The notes under the pieces were generated by a model, which ran no database searches, was not told the origin of the DNA, and was given only the letters and a program-made list of their open reading frames with translations. Both the position numbers and the translations under genes were made by a program. From contig NC_054746.1 in assembly GCF_018143015.1 (NCBI RefSeq), positions 32,391,129 to 32,455,128 of the forward strand: a DNA stretch of 64,000 bases. Reading direction: 5' to 3'. Position 1 is the first letter of the stretch. Every line of letters begins with the position of its first letter. Positions 38,001-50,394 of the stretch are shown here, in pieces. This DNA is from Lytechinus variegatus. Lineage: Eukaryota > Echinodermata > Echinoidea > Temnopleuroida > Toxopneustidae.

Positions 38001-41000
38001 TCATGCTGCATGCACAAAATGGATGAGATCAGTAAAGATTTTAACAAAGTAAGACAAAATCATAATGATTGAACTCACTGATTTTCTGCCTGCAATCATT
38101 GACCTCCTGTCCATATGATTTGGCTGCTCCATATCTCTCTTTTAGCTGATGTTTGTTTTCCTCAATGGTAAGGTTGTGCTCATAGTCCCGTCTGAAGATC
38201 TCAAACGCTTCCTGCCTCCCAACAGTCATATCCCCTAAATTAAAAAGCAGACATAACTTTACTTGTAACCAATCAGAGGTACACATCCTGGGAGTCGCAT
38301 ATGATTTTTGCTGACTTGATTGCATAGTTTTATGCAAGCTGTTTAAAATTGCCAATGATGTTTTCACAGATACAGGCATACGTTGTTGAATCATGAAGGT
38401 AAATTTTAAGCTATGGTAAAACTGCATATCCCAGGCATCCACAAAATGATGCATAAGCTACAAACAGCTTTATAAATAACCAACATGATATATGAAACAC
38501 TGAATTTTTTGCTTACCTAAAATTCTCCTTGAGCTCTTGGGTCTGTGGAGGTGGCTACTTTCCCCTTCCTCTTCCTCTGAGTGACCTGCCCTATTCCCAT
38601 AGCTGCTCTGTGATTGGCTACTACCGGTGGTGTGATGTCTGCTATGGGGCGTGTCTTCTTCTGATGCAGACCTGCTATTGGTTGGATGGTGCCTAGCTGT
38701 CCCGTCTCCTCCCACTGATGCCTGCTTCATAGCATCTTGAGCTCTCTTCTTCTCTTTCTTCAGCATGTTAACCAAGATGTCTGGTAGACCACTTGGTCAA
38801 GGACATTTAATTTACCTAGATTAGATCTTGCAACTTCTTGTATTGCCAGAATCCTAAATTAGTAAGCATTAATCACAATTACGGAGAAACCCCCTTTCAT
38901 TGTTCGAAATCAGTAGGCCCATTACTTTTGAAAGCTTACTGCAAATATAACAATTTTATTAAAAAATTACTCCATCAATGAACAAGAATTTTTGCACATA
39001 ACACATATCATAGCAACATAAGAATATAAGACAGATTTACACTGAATCCCATTTCTTCCATATGAGTAGTGAAATTAAATGCTGAAGTACAAGATGATCG
39101 AACTTGAGCAAGATCAAGGATCACCTAACCCATGTGTTTATTACATATGTAGCTCATGCAAACACATGTATAAGAATTTGAAAAGAACCTGCGCATGTCT
39201 GACAACTGACCCTTCTAATTAGGAAATAATCTAGTGATAATATCAACCAATGTCGGTATACAAGTAGCACCCATTGTCAATTGCTATAAAACAACAGAAC
39301 TGGTCTGTATTGGTAATAAAACAGTGAAATGAATTGATATTAATATACGACTGAGAAGATATATCAACAAATAAAAAAATCCACTGCAATCTTCTAAAAG
39401 AAATCAATTGAAAAGTGTTGCAACCAAAAAGAATGATCATTGCAAAATGTATATCACATTGAGAAATCTAACTCAAAATATTGAGAGAGCAATTTGCGAG
39501 GCTAATTCAAGGCTGCGTGATTTGCCTGCAGAATTTTTTTTCTAAAAAGGATACTGATTTCATTATCTCTCTGTTGCACCATGCCCTGGAGTTTCTTGAC
39601 CTCCGCTCCTGCCATGTAGCTGGTATCAGGGGTATAACTTGGGGGTGGGGTGTCATCGGGTCTAGACGATCTCTCCTCTTGATGTTTCTGAGGTGAGGAT
39701 TCTGATGAAGATGAGATGGTCTTGCCTTGTGAATATCGCTGCAGAAATAGAAAAAAAAGTATACATGTATTTATATTTCTGAAGATGAAATATGTTTGAT
39801 ATGAGAATTAGATCCTTTCAAGTATATTGCAAGAATAACCATAAGGTTGCATATGGTATCTCTAAGATGTTTATAGAAAAAATATTTTGCTTTGAATGTA
39901 CCTATTTTGAAAAAAATAATGCTCATCAAATTTTCTTTAATATCTGAGTTATAGAACCTCTTTCAACTATGTTTGTTTGTTTTTTTGTTTTTAATCTTGT
40001 ACCCTCTTTAATTTCTTTAGATGAAGACAGCATAGAACCCTTTAAGGATTTTCATTTCATCTTTCATATTTTTTCTTTCTTTTTTTCTTGATTTGCTTGC
40101 CTGAAATGAACCAGTCCCCTCAAAATTTGGGGAAAATTACGCCACTATTCTAAACTTTTTAACACAACCATCAGTCATTTCAAGCCTTATTTCTTTTCCA
40201 GTGTTGTAAAATTTAGCTTTAAAATTGCTCTTTATCCTGTCAACCTTTCACACAGTTTCACCCCTCAAAATATAACTGCAATATTCTGTTGCCAAGAAAA
40301 GAATTGAGAGAGGTATTCTTTCTCTGATAAAAAATTATGGAACATACCTTCAATATTCTGAAACATTCATTGATTTTCCTCATATCAGCTCCAACATTCA
40401 ATTGAGATTCAGGGTCAGTATTCTCTATGTATGCAGCAACCTTCTCCTGTAATCTGTAAAAATATAGTTAAAAAAACAAAATTTAAGTTTGACAAAAAAA
40501 AAATCAATTCACCCAGCATTTACAGCAACAAGAATGATAGTGAGAAATATTACTTAATAAATTACTGAAAAAAAGTTAAGTGTGAACTTAAACCTTTTAT
40601 TAGATTGCAAATAGGATGTACATGTACCTTTCAATATCTTCTTGTGTCAGTTCTTCCATTGACTGTTCTCCTGAGGTCATAGCTAGCTGGTTCCTGAGAT
40701 CAGAGATCTCCATCTTTAATTTTGCAATCATCTGAAACAAACAATCATTAAATGAAAAATAATTGACAGGCAGTCCAAAGAAAATGCATCAAAGGATAGA
40801 TTTGTTCATTGTTATTGTCAAGATTTCATCTGACAACTCTCATCACCAAAACTTGAGAATAGTATAACAACCAGAGAAGTTTTAAATCAGCCAAACCACA
40901 AAATTCTTCACAAAGTGCACTACAAAATACATATATAAAAAAATGATAATCCGATTAGTGATAAATTTTATTTGATAAATATGATATTTTTTATTAAAAG

Positions 41001-44000
41001 AGAATTGGTAATAATGGTCAGGAGAGTTGACAAACTCATGCATACATAACTTCAGATTTACTGTGCAAATCCCCAGACATGGCTCATACAATGTCACTGA
41101 TGACCCATAACAATATTACATGCTTGCAATTCATATCAATTGCAACAGTTGTTTTCAATAACATTGATTTTGGTAAGCTAGTGACAAGGGAACATTGCAA
41201 AAATCATGCAACCCATTGGAAATCAATGTTTAATCTCATAACCAATAAATGTTATAATTTATTGCAAATTTCCATTTGATTTCTAGTCTTATTCTTGTGA
41301 CAGAAAATTTATTCATTTCATTCAAAATTGACAACATTTAATGTGCACTTTATATTTACAACTAATTGCAAATAAGTTCCTTGAAAATCTCACTATATTG
41401 TGTTTAAACCACATACAGTTTGAAATTAAAACAATTGCAAATTCATTCTTTTCATATCATTGAAATCATTCATTCAAACTACAGGAGAAGGCATCATCAA
41501 TCACGTCAACAATAACGGTGGACAATCTGCTCACCAATTTAGGATCAAGTTCTTCATTCAGAACAGCATCATTCTTTATCAAGGCTACACGTTGAGCAAA
41601 ACGACATGTTGATATGGATTCCTGGACATTGTAGGGAATAAATAATTCAAACACAATTTACAAAGGCATTTTTTTTTACATATACTACACTGTAGGCCCA
41701 AAATATGTATCTTCAATTTTATTTTTACATGTTAAATAAGAAATAAAGATGGATGGCATTCTTCCATGGTAAAACATACACGAGACTAAATATTCATGCC
41801 TAGAAAATAATAGGTACAATAGCTTTCTTCACCATTAAAGGAAGGGAAAAGAGCCTAACAAAAAGAGATTTACACTTTCAGCTTCTTCTGACCAAATTTA
41901 GATCAGAGTTCAGAATACAAGCATTAGAATTTAGCCATGGTCATACAAGATGATCTGAAATCCCACCAAAAGGTAATTAACCAAGATTTCATAAATAACT
42001 GACTAAACTTACATCAATGTTCTTCTTCTCCACAGAGCATGTGGCTATCATGGTCGTCATGCAGTTCCCACCAAGACTATCCCTCAACACAGCAGTCATC
42101 ATTGAGTTCCGATAGGGAATGTGGGTACGGGACTTCTCAGACAAAGCGACAATTACCTGGACATTACGAATTGAATAATGAAAATTCAAGGAAGCTACAT
42201 TACCTTTTCTCAGCTATTCTTCCTTAAGGCCTTTAATACACTACAAGACAGTGTTTAGAAATGGAAGACTAATTACCATAACTTTCAATTAAATCTAATA
42301 TAGTTCAATCACTTTCATAACAATAAAAATTATACCAGTCTTTTTTTTCACATCAATCAATAAAAATTACATCCTCGTCATTTAAATTGAATGAATTCAT
42401 TGATCATGCTTTAATACATTAGGAAGTTGTGTACATGATGTATATTTAAATTCATACAAAGTTTAGAGAGATTCAGACACATTTCAAATGAGTCCTTACC
42501 TGTTCTAGATAGTGAAGAGATAAATTAATATACTTGGCTTCCTTCAGAAGATTTCCTCCCACTCCCGTCTTTGCAACTCTCTCTGATCTGCACAGATGGA
42601 AAATGTCTGCTAATTTTATCAAATGAAGGTAAGTACATGTATCTTTGAAGATATATGAGTAGGTATGATTTCAACCAATGTTTACAATGTGACGTGAAGA
42701 TTTCAAACACATTTATTTACAATAACTGTCAATGACACGCAAGTCCTAACCAACAATTGGGTCTACTTTCAAGATTCAAATGTTATCATATTCAAAATCA
42801 CACTTTAAGTGAATATACGATGCAACTCAATCCAGTTAGAAGATTTAGAGTACTCAGTGAGGAGCATACAAGCTAAATGTCGGCAACCTAGTCTCGACAC
42901 AAGTTGATGAATATTTCATGCCACAGATGAATTGGGAACCACAATATCTGAAGGTTCATCCATTGCACTACAATACCCTTCTAAACTCTTTTTACTTACC
43001 CAGCCAAATCAACGAGATGTACCTTTGACCTCCGCAGGGTGGCTGACCCCGCTGCACGTATTGAAAGATGAATGGTGAAAATGCAATGAGATCTGGTCGA
43101 GGCTTGGTTCATTGGAGTCTGTTGAGGCAATGGATATTTCTCAGTTTAGTTCTTCAAAATGGAGGGAAACTTTTAAAATACAATGGGAAATATAAATTTT
43201 CAAAGAAAAATGCAAGCTGCAATGGCAGATCCAGTCAGGGTCGACACAATATCACTTTTGGGATACCTTTTTCTTTCACTATCTTTTTTTTAATCTCAAT
43301 GTTTCATGATTATATTTCTTTATTTATGTTCAAAATAATGTATGATATTTGTATGTTTTTACTTGTAATTGTATATATTATTGAAAGAAATAAATGAGAG
43401 TATTTCCACTCTCCATCAATCAATCAATCACTTCAAAGACCATGTTATTTGTTTGCAATAGGTGCCCATCCAAAGTAATGTTTCTATTCAAAAAGCCAAC
43501 TGGATCTGAAATAGAGCTACAGAATACTCCATTAGGAAACTTTTGTCAAGCAGTGGGCCCTGTAAATATATAGACAGCATAATTCCATTTTGTCCACCAT
43601 TGATATAGAAATATGTAGGTAAGATAATTAAAGAAATTCAAGACTTTATCTTCCTCTCCATTCAAATATATACAAATTAACAGATCTTGGATAAACATTA
43701 ATACAATTACATAACCATATCATGTGAGAGTACACTTATGATTTCCAGTGAATTTTGTATGTTTCTGAAGTGGGCTCAATATAACCATGATATTTGTCAT
43801 ATGCTCAGGAAAAGGGAATCCTGCTTTTCTGGCATGGAATCCAATAGCGATATGCAGTGTTCAAAGGCAAAAAATCTCTTGCCAACCTATATTCATACCC
43901 TATTTGTTTATTATTCATCTTGATGAGATTATGTATAAAATGAAATAGAAAATACAATGTATGTTTATTTTGCTACTTATAAGCTAAAGACAAATAATTC

Positions 44001-47000
44001 TATTTGATGTTTTATTAAAACTGGAATCGGCATTCAACATCATGACTAACCTCCGCAATCATCCTGTTTGTATCTCCTAAGAAGAGCCAGTTGAGAGCCT
44101 CTTCTTCATTGGATGCCTGGTGGGTCATGATATTCTTCATCTGAGTGTTTCCCTCACTATCTTCCATTAATGTCACCTTCCTAGAACATACAGAATGGGA
44201 AGATGAAGATCACTCATTAGAAATATGGTGGTGATAATGATGAGGATGACGGTGATAATAATGTTGATTGAGGTGATCATGATGACAATGATGATAATCA
44301 GGAGGATGAAAATGATGATGAAGGCAGTGATTATGAAGTTGAAATTGATGAAGTTGATGACAATGATGATGATTATAAATATGATGAAGATGATGTTAAC
44401 AATGAAGGTGATGTTGACGACAATGATAATGATCAGGGAGGCAATGATGACGATAATAAGGTCGGCCATGATGATGAAGATGACGACGATGACAATGATG
44501 ATAATGATAAGGATGGTGTTTATCAAGGGTAGTGGAGTAGGTGAGGTGGTTACCCAACATAATTGCCTTATTACCATGGGCAACACAAGTCAAGGGTGAC
44601 CAATAGCATTTATTTGTATTCTTTTAATAGCTCACACGTAGCCCCATAGGGAAGCTTGGTCGATACCTAATGTCACATCAGAGATCAGCCAACATCTTTT
44701 TTTTGTTTTAACAGTACAGAAATCATAGCTTTTTTTATACTTACGGTAAGTCTTCCAATTTAGCTGCTTCATGTTTGGGATCCAGAAGGTCATAACCACT
44801 CTCATTGTACAGTTCCAAGTATGATATATGTGTTGTGTATACATATTCTGGATTCTATATTTGATAAGAACACATAAATGTATGGTGGAGTAAAATAGCT
44901 CAGTTAACTATATGATTTGGATTTTAGTAGTTTTCAATTCAACATTCTATCAAATAAATCCAGGTTTTACCAATATACTGAAAAAAAAAGATCAATATGA
45001 ATACATTTGGAAGAGTACCATCTAGATTGAGTGCACAATTTTGAAAATAATTTGCAAAAGAAAATAAGGTGGAAACTAAGAAACCTAGAGCTCTACATCT
45101 TACTTTTTGCCATATTTTAAATTCCTGCCTTTTAAGCACATCTTTTCAACCTTGTATTTACATTTTATAATCAGACAGTATGTAATAATTTTGCCTGAGA
45201 TAGCAACCATAGCCATAAGAGGACAGCAAAGAAGTTTCAAAAATATGATCAAGAGCTGTGGGTTCTGTCTATCCAAGCAGTAAATAACTCTTAATGCATT
45301 TCCTCTGATTTTTTTTTCATATCCATTTTTGTAATTTTGAAAATTGAATAATGATCTAATTTTTCATAATACAAATGCCATGTAACCACTATTCTTACCA
45401 AATTTAAGAACATCAAGGAATTACCTTTGCATATTGCTCAAACAGATAGGAGAGTGTACGGGGTATTATGCCTCTGTCAACATAGCGTTCTGCTCCTCCA
45501 GTTATAGTGAATGTTTTCCCACTTCCAGTCTACCAATATGGAGGAAATTAGATGTAAGCTACAATGTAAAGAAGCTAATCTTTTGTGGTATACCTATAAT
45601 GTATTACTCTCTACCAACAAAATTGGAAAAATGTCCGTAGAATTATTAACATGCGTTTGATTATTAAAAGAATGCAGAAAAAGAGGAAAATATAAAGTGT
45701 GTATAAAAATAAATTCAGTTTGATAAAATCTTATAAAATTATATATTTGTAATATCTGGAAGTTTTTATCACATTTATAATAACTTTGAGATATCTTTTT
45801 CCCTTTCTAACTTGTTTTTTTGCCCAAAACACCCCTGCAATCACCACTAACACCGCACCCCTCCCCACACAGCTAGACCATCGTGATGTTTAACATGTAG
45901 CAGTGATTGGATTAAAATGGCTAAGAAATAAGATATTTTCTAAATTGTTATTCTTTGTCATGCCTGGGGAATGTTTGGAGAAAGAAGAACAAAATGACGA
46001 GTGAAATATAAACCCAGGGGTATAATATGACAATACACACAAAAAAAATCTAGAGATATCTGAAATAAACTTTTGTTTACTTTAATAGTTTCATTTTAGG
46101 TCCTCATGTCAAGCTGAGACAAGCAATCTTAAAGTTATATTTACCTAAATGTAGGGTTAAAATGTTTGTTTGGGTAGCAAAGTTACAAAAAGTTATAATT
46201 TATCTATTTTATTCTCACTGACTTAGCATATTATAAATATACAGCAAGTTTTTTTTTTTGGGGGGGTGGCCTCAGCATTTTTGCACACACCAATATCTGC
46301 GAGCTTTACCAGAATAGATAATGCTCACTCAATTGTAATAGTCTGTCAAAAATGATACTTTCATTTGATAGGTGAGAGACCAATGCCTAACAATATATGT
46401 GAAAAGATGATCCCCATGTTGTAATTTTGTTCAATTTCCAGGATTTTTTCAAAGTGCAAACTTCTTATTGATATGCACTGTATATATACTTACTTGACCA
46501 TATGCAAATATTGTTCCATTGTATCCCATGAGGGCACTGCATATCAAAATAAGTAAAAAGGAATAATTATGCCTGTATGAAGGGGGTCTCCATGTATGTG
46601 CAATTAAACATTATTTTCTTTTAAATTCCACAAAAGTTAAATTTGTTGATGTTGTTTCTTATAAGTGTACAAATTTTCTCATGAAACTATGGTGATTCAT
46701 TTTCTATTCATAAAAAATGCTAGATGTCAAGGCACCAAATGGGTCACTAAAATCATTTCAACAACATCATTCAAATAGACACAATTAAATATTTAGGCCT
46801 TTTCAGGAATTTCTGCACGTCCAAAATTCTTAATGAATAGTAAGCATACACCTACCCATTGTTGCATCACTTTAACATTCAATTTGTAAACATTTTAGTC
46901 AACATAACATTTGATTTTTCCATGTAAGACTAGTCATTCAATTTCAATCATGTTCTGTATTCAACTGGAATAACTTTTCAAAATAAAAAAGGAATAAAGA

Positions 47001-50000
47001 CTCACTTGTCCACAACATCTCTGGCCACGTATTCAAAGATCTCATCTTGTTTTGTCTTCTGCTCAAACACCTTCTCAAATCGAAAAGCGTACTCCTCTTT
47101 CTTATTGTTGATAAATCCCGAGGCCTGGTCTCTAGGAACTACAAACGAGAGCCTTGTTGGCTCTTCATCTTCATCTTCATCAACCTCATAGAGCTGGAAG
47201 AAAAGTAATGATGAAATTTATCAACTAAACACATCAAGACTGAAACTGGTATGTATGCAGTGTTGCACCTACATGTCCATGTACCTTCTATTATTACCAT
47301 TGGTGAATTTCATCTAGATCATTCAAATTGCAGAGTTAACCCCTTTAAACAAAATCTAACTTCATTAAGCTTGTACATGTACAATATTAAAACAAGGTGG
47401 TTCATGAACCATGAGCCTCGCCTGATTCCATGATCAACTAGAGATACTCGGCTGGTCGCATGGCCGAGCACATGTATCCCCCGAACCCACCGCGTCATCC
47501 ATCATTGCGATGGTGTAGCGGTTCTGACTCTCGCCTTGTAATCAGAGGGTCGTGTGTTCGAATCCCACCATGGCCTAGCGCCCTTTGGCAAGGCGTCAAT
47601 CCACACTTTGCCACTCTCACCCAGGTGCTAATTGGGTACCGGTAGGACACAACCGTCATTGTGGTTGGTTTAGCAAGTTTGCGCCTAACAGGCTGCTTGG
47701 AATGCTATGAATCCAGTGACCGGGTAATAATAATTGTAAAGCGCTTTGAACAGTCATAGATTGATAAAGCGCTATATAAATGCCAATTATTATTATTATT
47801 ATAGAGCTCACACAGAAATTTGACAAATAAATACAATTATCATGGCGACAATGACCCTGCCCACATTTTGCCTGTGGGTACCAAATTTGATGACAATAAT
47901 ATGACGTAGCAGCGTGACTCTACAGAACCTAAAGCATTGTCCAGTATCACCTGTTGGGGAATACAATTGCAAAGTAATCTGGATATATTTTGTAAACCTA
48001 ATCCTAAGACCCCCCACCAAAAATGATACGCATCTTCGCTTCACCTTCTAATACTGCTTCTGTGTGCCAACTGTTACTTATGACTGGAAAAAAGCAGAAG
48101 TTACAGGTTTTACCAAATTGTCCACAAAAATATGGTTACCATGGTAACTATGTTTTTATCCACTCCAGAAGTCACCAAATGGACTTTACATCAATTGGTA
48201 AGTGAAATGGAACAATTTGATTACGGTATGGCAGTGAGTCCAAAGTTCGCGCATGTCCATACTTAGCGGACGGTCATTATCTCAAAAACTAGCCAATATC
48301 CTTAAAATCTGACATCATCGATGTAAAAAGCGACCTAAAATTACCCTTTGGTGAAAGTTTCTTTAGGATGAGTTCAGTATTCATGAAAATATTGGCAAAC
48401 GATCGGCAAATTTGTCACCACTAGCGCCCGTTTTGAAGAAATCTGATACTCTCAACAAGCATAATAATAATAATAATTGGCATTTATATAGCGCCATCTA
48501 TCTAGAAATATTCTATTCCGAGGCGCGTTGTTATTATTACCCCGGCTTTAGCTCGAGCTGCCTTTCAGCGCTCATGCATTCAAGGAATTAATCCTGCCGG
48601 GTACCCATTCACCTCACCTGGGGTGAGTGCAGCACAATGTGGATAAATTTCTTGCTGAAGGAAACTACGCCGTCGCCATGGCTGGGATTCGAACCCACGA
48701 CCCTCTGTTTCAAAGTCAGAAGACTTATCCACAGCGCTCCTTAATTTGGATCGATGAGGTGTGCTTTTCCCAACTAAACATCGGTAAAGTATAATTTTCA
48801 TGCATTTTCATCTATATCGTTTAAAGAATTTTAAAATTGAATAATTAAATATTTTTAATTTGTAGTTTACATATCCTTAGATTGCAACCTCGATGTGTTA
48901 TATAACCCCAAACTTTGGACTCTGGTCGGACAAAAGTGCTGGTGTTATAACAAATGGGAGCACACACGGACACTTTACCGTCGGTGAATGGGGATTAGGT
49001 CCTACAGTAAAATGTCAGAAATTGTTGAATAAATCCCCAGAAACAACGGTTATTCCTGTCTAGTCTATGACGTGCCTTGATTGTCCGATCATGGCGGCAT
49101 GTAATGAACCCTTGTTTCTGTACTGTCTTATTTAATATGACTGACTGTCTAAGTCTTACTCTCGACTCGAGCTCTCTGACTCCAGAGCTACCAAGTCTCA
49201 CGCACTATGCGTGAGACTCAAGCATTTTGGACTCTTGTTCATCCCCTCAAATTGCTGTCTCACGCAACTATCACAGCCTATCCCCATATACATTGTACAC
49301 AATGTCTGTGATCTAGGACTAGGTTAGATCTAGAGCTAGGTTATAACTCGTGTGAAACCCCCTTGGGTGGTATTCTGAGATCCATTTTATCTCAGATAAA
49401 ATAAAACATTTTATCTCCGTTAAAATCAGTGAGATAAAATACCCTTAAAATCTCTCCGAATTGGTATTCTGAGAACCATTTTATCTTCATTTTATCTCTG
49501 TAAGACACACCTATTTTTTAATCAATATCCAATTAGAAACGCGCTTTTATAGCTCTCTCATATCACTCAACCAATTAAAATCCATTCCACCAAGAAAAGT
49601 CTTATGAAATACTCTCTGATTGTACAGGAACAACGTAAAGGTGTTATTCTCAATAAATATATGATTTTTCTTCATTTTCATGTCACCATTTGGGGTTACT
49701 TCTCCGAGAAATATTGGTGAAATCAACGTCGCAGAGATAAAATAGTCTCTACCCTCTTTTAAGTTTATTTTGTTTTTTCTTCAAAGTAACATGGGCGCAA
49801 ACACATCATCTGCGTTGCAATGGCCAGATACGCGATGGGTATGTGTACGCAGGCATTGTTGTTGCGTATCATCTGTAGATTACGCAAGATAAAATTTATA
49901 CGCAAGATAAAATCTAAAATTTTATCTGAGAGATAAAATCTCATCTCAGAATACCAATTTCATTTTAAGAGATAAAATTAAATATTTTAAAGATAAAATG

Positions 50001-50249
50001 ACCTCAGAATACCACCCCTTAGCCTTAATGTAGGACGCCACACGCCAGGCCCGGGGTAGCACTCAGTAGTAGCAGGCAGCCGGGTACCGGTAGGTTACGG
50101 CGCCTGCGCCCGCTCAGTAGAGGGTCTATGTCATGACTATGCTCAGTGCAGTAGACGATGTATGCATCGTCGAATGCTACGATTCTTACCCCTGTTTTTG
50201 CCTTGGTTGGTTTTATTCGGCAGAAAATTTTGATCCCTTGCTTTACCAT
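34797..50249 (-). CDS. KIF6: Kinesin-like protein KIF6, complete (19 coding exons)
   Basis: Kinesin-9 family motor, a microtubule ATPase; the family is linked to motile cilia. Coding exons: 50190-50249, 47006-47193, 46494-46536, 45425-45529, 44745-44854, 44051-44180, 43000-43118, 42500-42587, 42013-42156, 41535-41621, 40628-40731, 40348-40453, 39555-39738, 38517-38780, 38079-38234, 37479-37602, 37228-37363, 35215-35696, 34797-35019. All introns are GT-AG and phases agree throughout; total 2853 nt, 950 residues. The motor spans about residues 1-345: P-loop GQTGSGKT at 96-103, switch I NQASTRSH at 216-223 (Thr where most kinesins have Ser), switch II DLAGSE at 249-254, then HIPYRNS from 293. 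KIF6-type blocks follow: [16 protein letters not shown] near 487-500, [10 protein letters not shown] near 585, FEVWWAE at 704-710 and [10 protein letters not shown] near 900. A low-complexity tail (717-876) includes His6. It is longer than human KIF6 (about 814 residues). The ATG at 50249 matches the family start (MVKQ); another in-frame ATG lies 21 codons upstream. Confidence 0.96.
35215..35696 (-). CDS. KIF6: KIF6 coding exon 18 (low-complexity tail, residues 717-876)
   Basis: Proline-rich start ([18 protein letters not shown]), a Ser7 run, a His6 run at about 786-791 and a basic Gly/Ser end. Acceptor TATCCAG and donor GTACTG keep the phase. The composition suggests a disordered segment. 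Confidence 0.9.
35920..36945. repeat. Tandem repeat (about 160 bp unit) in a KIF6 intron, with DR1 motifs
   Basis: About five to six diverged units each contain CCAAAGTTCATTGACC, then TGACCTTTGACCTT, TGTGACCTGAAACT, GATGTTCAGTGATACTTGATTA and AAGTTATGATG. The unit lengthens rightward and ends in a GC-rich block with CGCCTATAGTCTCACTCTGC. It lies between KIF6 exons 17 and 18. Confidence 0.8.
37228..37363 (-). CDS. KIF6: KIF6 coding exon 17 (residues 671-716)
   Basis: Encodes [19 protein letters not shown] and [14 protein letters not shown]. The IEHLQ and FEVWWAE motifs are hallmarks of KIF6. Confidence 0.95.
37479..37602 (-). CDS. KIF6: KIF6 coding exon 16 (coiled coil, residues 630-670)
   Basis: Encodes [20 protein letters not shown], an acidic stretch, then [10 protein letters not shown]. 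Phase 1 in, phase 2 out. Confidence 0.93.
38079..38234 (-). CDS. KIF6: KIF6 coding exon 15 (residues 578-629)
   Basis: Encodes [20 protein letters not shown] and [20 protein letters not shown], the KIF6-specific helical block after the linker. Confidence 0.94.
38517..38780 (-). CDS. KIF6: KIF6 coding exon 14 (residues 490-577)
   Basis: Begins [17 protein letters not shown], then a poorly conserved Ser/His/Glu-rich linker ([10 protein letters not shown]). It ends RRIL in phase 1. Confidence 0.93.
39555..39738 (-). CDS. KIF6: KIF6 coding exon 13 (residues 429-489)
   Basis: A Ser/Pro-rich linker followed by [14 protein letters not shown]. The donor is weak (ATCA then GTATCC). It is supported because the split codon joins exon 14 to rebuild the conserved NEINILVNML. 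Confidence 0.88.
40348..40453 (-). CDS. KIF6: KIF6 coding exon 12 (residues 393-428)
   Basis: Encodes [13 protein letters not shown] and [19 protein letters not shown]. The VGADMRK block is conserved in vertebrate KIF6. Phase 2 in, phase 0 out. Confidence 0.93.
40628..40731 (-). CDS. KIF6: KIF6 coding exon 11 (neck coiled coil)
   Basis: Encodes [20 protein letters not shown] then EELTQEDIE, a heptad-like segment after the motor that aligns with the family. The donor is GTACAT. Confidence 0.92.
41535..41621 (-). CDS. KIF6: KIF6 coding exon 10 (residues 330-358)
   Basis: Encodes [20 protein letters not shown] and LNEELDPKL, the last motor helix (alpha-6) and neck. The donor is GTGAGC after TTG. 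Confidence 0.95.
42013..42156 (-). CDS. KIF6: KIF6 coding exon 9 (residues 282-329)
   Basis: Encodes [18 protein letters not shown], then [15 protein letters not shown], the microtubule-binding loop 12 to helix alpha-5 region. It is 48 whole codons. Confidence 0.96.
42500..42587 (-). CDS. KIF6: KIF6 coding exon 8 (residues 252-281)
   Basis: Encodes [20 protein letters not shown] and NLSLHYLEQ, the switch II loop and helix alpha-4. It enters in phase 2 and leaves in phase 0. Confidence 0.95.
43000..43118 (-). CDS. KIF6: KIF6 coding exon 7 (switch I and start of switch II)
   Basis: Begins [19 protein letters not shown] (switch I) and ends HLVDLAG, with the Gly codon split across the intron. 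Acceptor CAACAG, donor GTAAGT. Confidence 0.95.
44051..44180 (-). CDS. KIF6: KIF6 coding exon 6 (residues 169-212)
   Basis: Encodes [11 protein letters not shown], then [19 protein letters not shown], the alpha-2/alpha-3 region before switch I. Acceptor TTCTAG, donor GTTAGT, ending in phase 0. Confidence 0.94.
44222..44520 (+). repeat. (GAT)n-like trinucleotide array in KIF6 intron 5
   Basis: Degenerate GATGATGAT repeats over about 300 bp, starting about 40 bp upstream of the exon 6 acceptor on the minus strand. Confidence 0.9.
44745..44854 (-). CDS. KIF6: KIF6 coding exon 5 (residues 133-169)
   Basis: Encodes [20 protein letters not shown]. The frame fixes the acceptor as ATATAG before AATCCAG; the ag six bases further in would break the frame. 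Donor GTAAGT, phase 2. Confidence 0.94.
45425..45529 (-). CDS. KIF6: KIF6 coding exon 4 (P-loop, residues 98-132)
   Basis: Begins [16 protein letters not shown], completing the Walker A motif, and continues [15 protein letters not shown]. It is 35 whole codons, phase 0 at both ends. Confidence 0.95.
46494..46536 (-). CDS. KIF6: KIF6 coding exon 3 (43-nt micro-exon, residues 83-97)
   Basis: Encodes [14 protein letters not shown], the strand leading into the P-loop. The following intron splits GQ from TGSGKT. Donor GTAAGT, acceptor TATGCAG. Confidence 0.94.
47006..47193 (-). CDS. KIF6: KIF6 coding exon 2 (residues 21-82)
   Basis: Acceptor TTCCAG and donor GTGAGT. It encodes an acidic stretch (VDEDEDEE), then [20 protein letters not shown] and VFEQ, the typical early kinesin-9 motor segment. 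It ends in phase 2. Confidence 0.95.
47505..47803 (+). mobile_element. tRNA-derived SINE in KIF6 intron 1
   Basis: A tRNA-like head has A box TGGTGTAGCGG and B box TGTTCGAATCC. A body follows, ending AAAGCGCTATATAAATGCCAA and an (ATT)n tail. It is an intact-looking copy of about 300 bp; not a tRNA gene. Confidence 0.85.
48463..48745 (-). mobile_element. tRNA-derived SINE, minus orientation, KIF6 intron 1
   Basis: On the minus strand the B box reads GGTTCGAATCC. The body is followed by AGATGGCGCTATATAAATGCC and an (ATT)n tail, similar in the 3' part to the 47.5 kb SINE. Confidence 0.8.
49130..49290. repeat. Element piece with GTCTCACGCA/GCGTGAGAC words
   Basis: GTCTCACGCACTATGCGTGAGAC forms a hairpin and CTGTCTCACGCAAC follows about 45 bp later. 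The arrangement resembles the word-repeat ends of the 8.7 and 15.7 kb elements. Borders unknown. Confidence 0.35.
49366..50016. mobile_element. Inverted-repeat element in KIF6 intron 1 (about 650 bp)
   Basis: Termini GGTGGTATTCTGAG and CTCAGAATACCACC, with many internal GAGATAAAAT/ATTTTATCTC copies making a largely palindromic structure. A CCCTT-like flank may be the target duplication. No coding capacity. Confidence 0.7.
50190..50249 (-). CDS. KIF6: KIF6 coding exon 1 (residues 1-20)
   Basis: Begins [14 protein letters not shown], the first beta strand of the kinesin motor, and ends at donor GTAAGA in phase 0. The in-frame upstream ATG at 50312 would add 21 residues with no counterpart in the family, so the internal ATG is preferred. 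Confidence 0.92.
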
Positions 50250-50394
50250 CGTATTACTTTTTTCCTGAAACACCAGAATACGCTTCTTTTCTCCATGTAA
50301 GTTGGTTGCCAACGGTACACAAAATTATTTCCGCAACAACTACAAATTTTTGAACGCAGAGGGCGCAAGCACTTTGCAGTACTAGTGGTCCAAG

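Noticed and set aside
44173..44599. Met/Ile-rich frames overlapping KIF6 intron 5
   Set aside because: They translate a GAT trinucleotide array in an intron; the real exon 6 is in another frame.
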